This document shows positions 13,591-13,879 of a DNA stretch of 13,879 nt, in pieces; within the stretch, counting starts at the first letter, position 1, and every line of letters begins with the position of its first letter. The translations under genes were made by a program, and so were the position numbers. The notes beneath the pieces are model-generated. The model was not told the origin of the DNA. It ran no database searches and saw only the letters and a list, made by a program, of their open reading frames with translations. This stretch comes from JBJXHB01 sp046160725 (GTDB taxonomy: Bacteria > Pseudomonadota > Gammaproteobacteria > Burkholderiales > Burkholderiaceae_C): contig JBJXHB010000172.1 in NCBI GenBank assembly GCA_046160725.1, forward strand, positions 1-13,879, in the 5' to 3' direction.

Positions 13591-13733
13591 TCAGGTTCGG
13601 CGGCGCCGGAGGTGCCCGCCTTTCGCGTCCCTTTTCACCTGCTTCGCTGCGGGGCCGCCTCGAATAATCCCTGCATCACGTCGCCAGACGCCGCCTTCGC
13701 GGCAACCGCGTCCGTGCCTTGCTGGAGATTGCC
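13591..13733 (+). other. Intergenic region before fliL
   Basis: This 143-base stretch holds no gene and no sigma-28 box. It has only a weak 5-base stem (13599-13603/13616-13620) followed by TTT, and the ribosome site GGAG (13724-13727) six bases before the next ATG. A promoter for fliL is likely here, since the pilin genes upstream belong to another system, but no box is recognisable. Confidence 0.3.
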
Positions 13734-13879
13734 ATGTCCGCCGCTGCCACCGCCGATGCCTCGGCTGCCGCCCCGCCCAAGGCCGGCAAGAAGAAGCTGA
13801 TCATCATCCTGGCGGTCGTGCTGCTGCTGGCCGGGGTGGGTGGCGGTGCGGCCGTCTTCATGATGAAGAAGAAGGCCGC
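13734..13879 (+). CDS. fliL: Flagellar basal-body-associated protein FliL, N-terminus (3' end outside window)
   Basis: The visible 48 residues begin MSAAATADASAAAPPKAGKK, then have a single hydrophobic segment LIIILAVVLLLAGVGGGAAV and a basic KKK. This fits the short cytoplasmic Ala/Pro/Lys-rich tail and single transmembrane helix of FliL, which sits around the stator and rotor and helps torque generation and swarming in many bacteria. The periplasmic SPFH-like domain lies outside the window. GGAG is six bases before the ATG. FliL usually heads fliL-fliM-fliN; finding it just after a pilin gene pair marks the resumption of the flagellar cluster. The name rests on this short N-terminal pattern plus flagellar context. 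Confidence 0.75.
   Translation, partial: MSAAATADASAAAPPKAGKKKLIIILAVVLLLAGVGGGAAVFMMKKKA

Noticed and set aside
13591..13650. Intrinsic terminator after the FimT-like gene
   Set aside because: Only a five-base stem with a long loop and three T residues; too weak to call.
1..13879. CRISPR array, tRNA, rRNA, insertion sequence or phage attachment site
   Set aside because: No regularly spaced repeats, cloverleaf-like segments, transposase genes or flanking inverted repeats were seen.

Overview
The window is a GC-rich chromosomal segment that looks like a betaproteobacterium of the order Burkholderiales (the Rubrivivax/Leptothrix/Ideonella kind). This placement is an inference from codon use, the flagellar gene order, sigma-28 promoters of the form TCAAG-N14-(G/A)CCGATAA, and the style of the proteins. 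Its core is a flagellar filament locus flanked by glycan-transfer genes and some accessory genes.

Left part (1-3642). The 3' end of a hexapeptide-repeat acyltransferase lies at the left edge. A minus-strand, probably co-transcribed set of three exported proteins follows (reading 2551 to 309): a small secreted protein, a secreted metzincin-type metallopeptidase (HEIGHALGLGH), and a small lipoprotein whose start overlaps the peptidase stop. To the right are the decayed remains of a glutathione S-transferase gene and an intact DUF1330-type gene.

Middle (3576-6939, minus strand). Two closely spaced genes read away from the flagellin genes: a TPR plus O-GlcNAc-transferase-type (SPINDLY/GT41) glycosyltransferase, then a CDP-glycerol glycerophosphotransferase-like (TagB/TagF family) protein. 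Because they are divergent from fliC, they are good candidates for O-glycosylation and further decoration of flagellin. That function is inferred from position and family.

Right part (6940-13879, plus strand). A 383-base intergenic region holds two tandem sigma-28 promoters. Then come two very similar short flagellin genes, with a strong intrinsic terminator between them, followed by fliD (own sigma-28 promoter), fliS (own sigma-28 promoter), fliT, and a YcgR-like PilZ protein (c-di-GMP motility brake). Next are a type IV pilin-like gene and a FimT/GspH-like pseudopilin gene. The start of fliL lies at the right edge. The four sigma-28 sites share the same 14-base spacing, so flagellin, cap and chaperone genes form one late-flagellar regulon.

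Most notable: the pairing of an OGT-like enzyme with a teichoic-acid-type polyol-phosphate transferase next to flagellin, the flagellin paralogues with a 104-base perfectly identical block, the absence of a visible sigma-28 site for the second flagellin behind a terminator, and the pilin pair embedded in a flagellar cluster.
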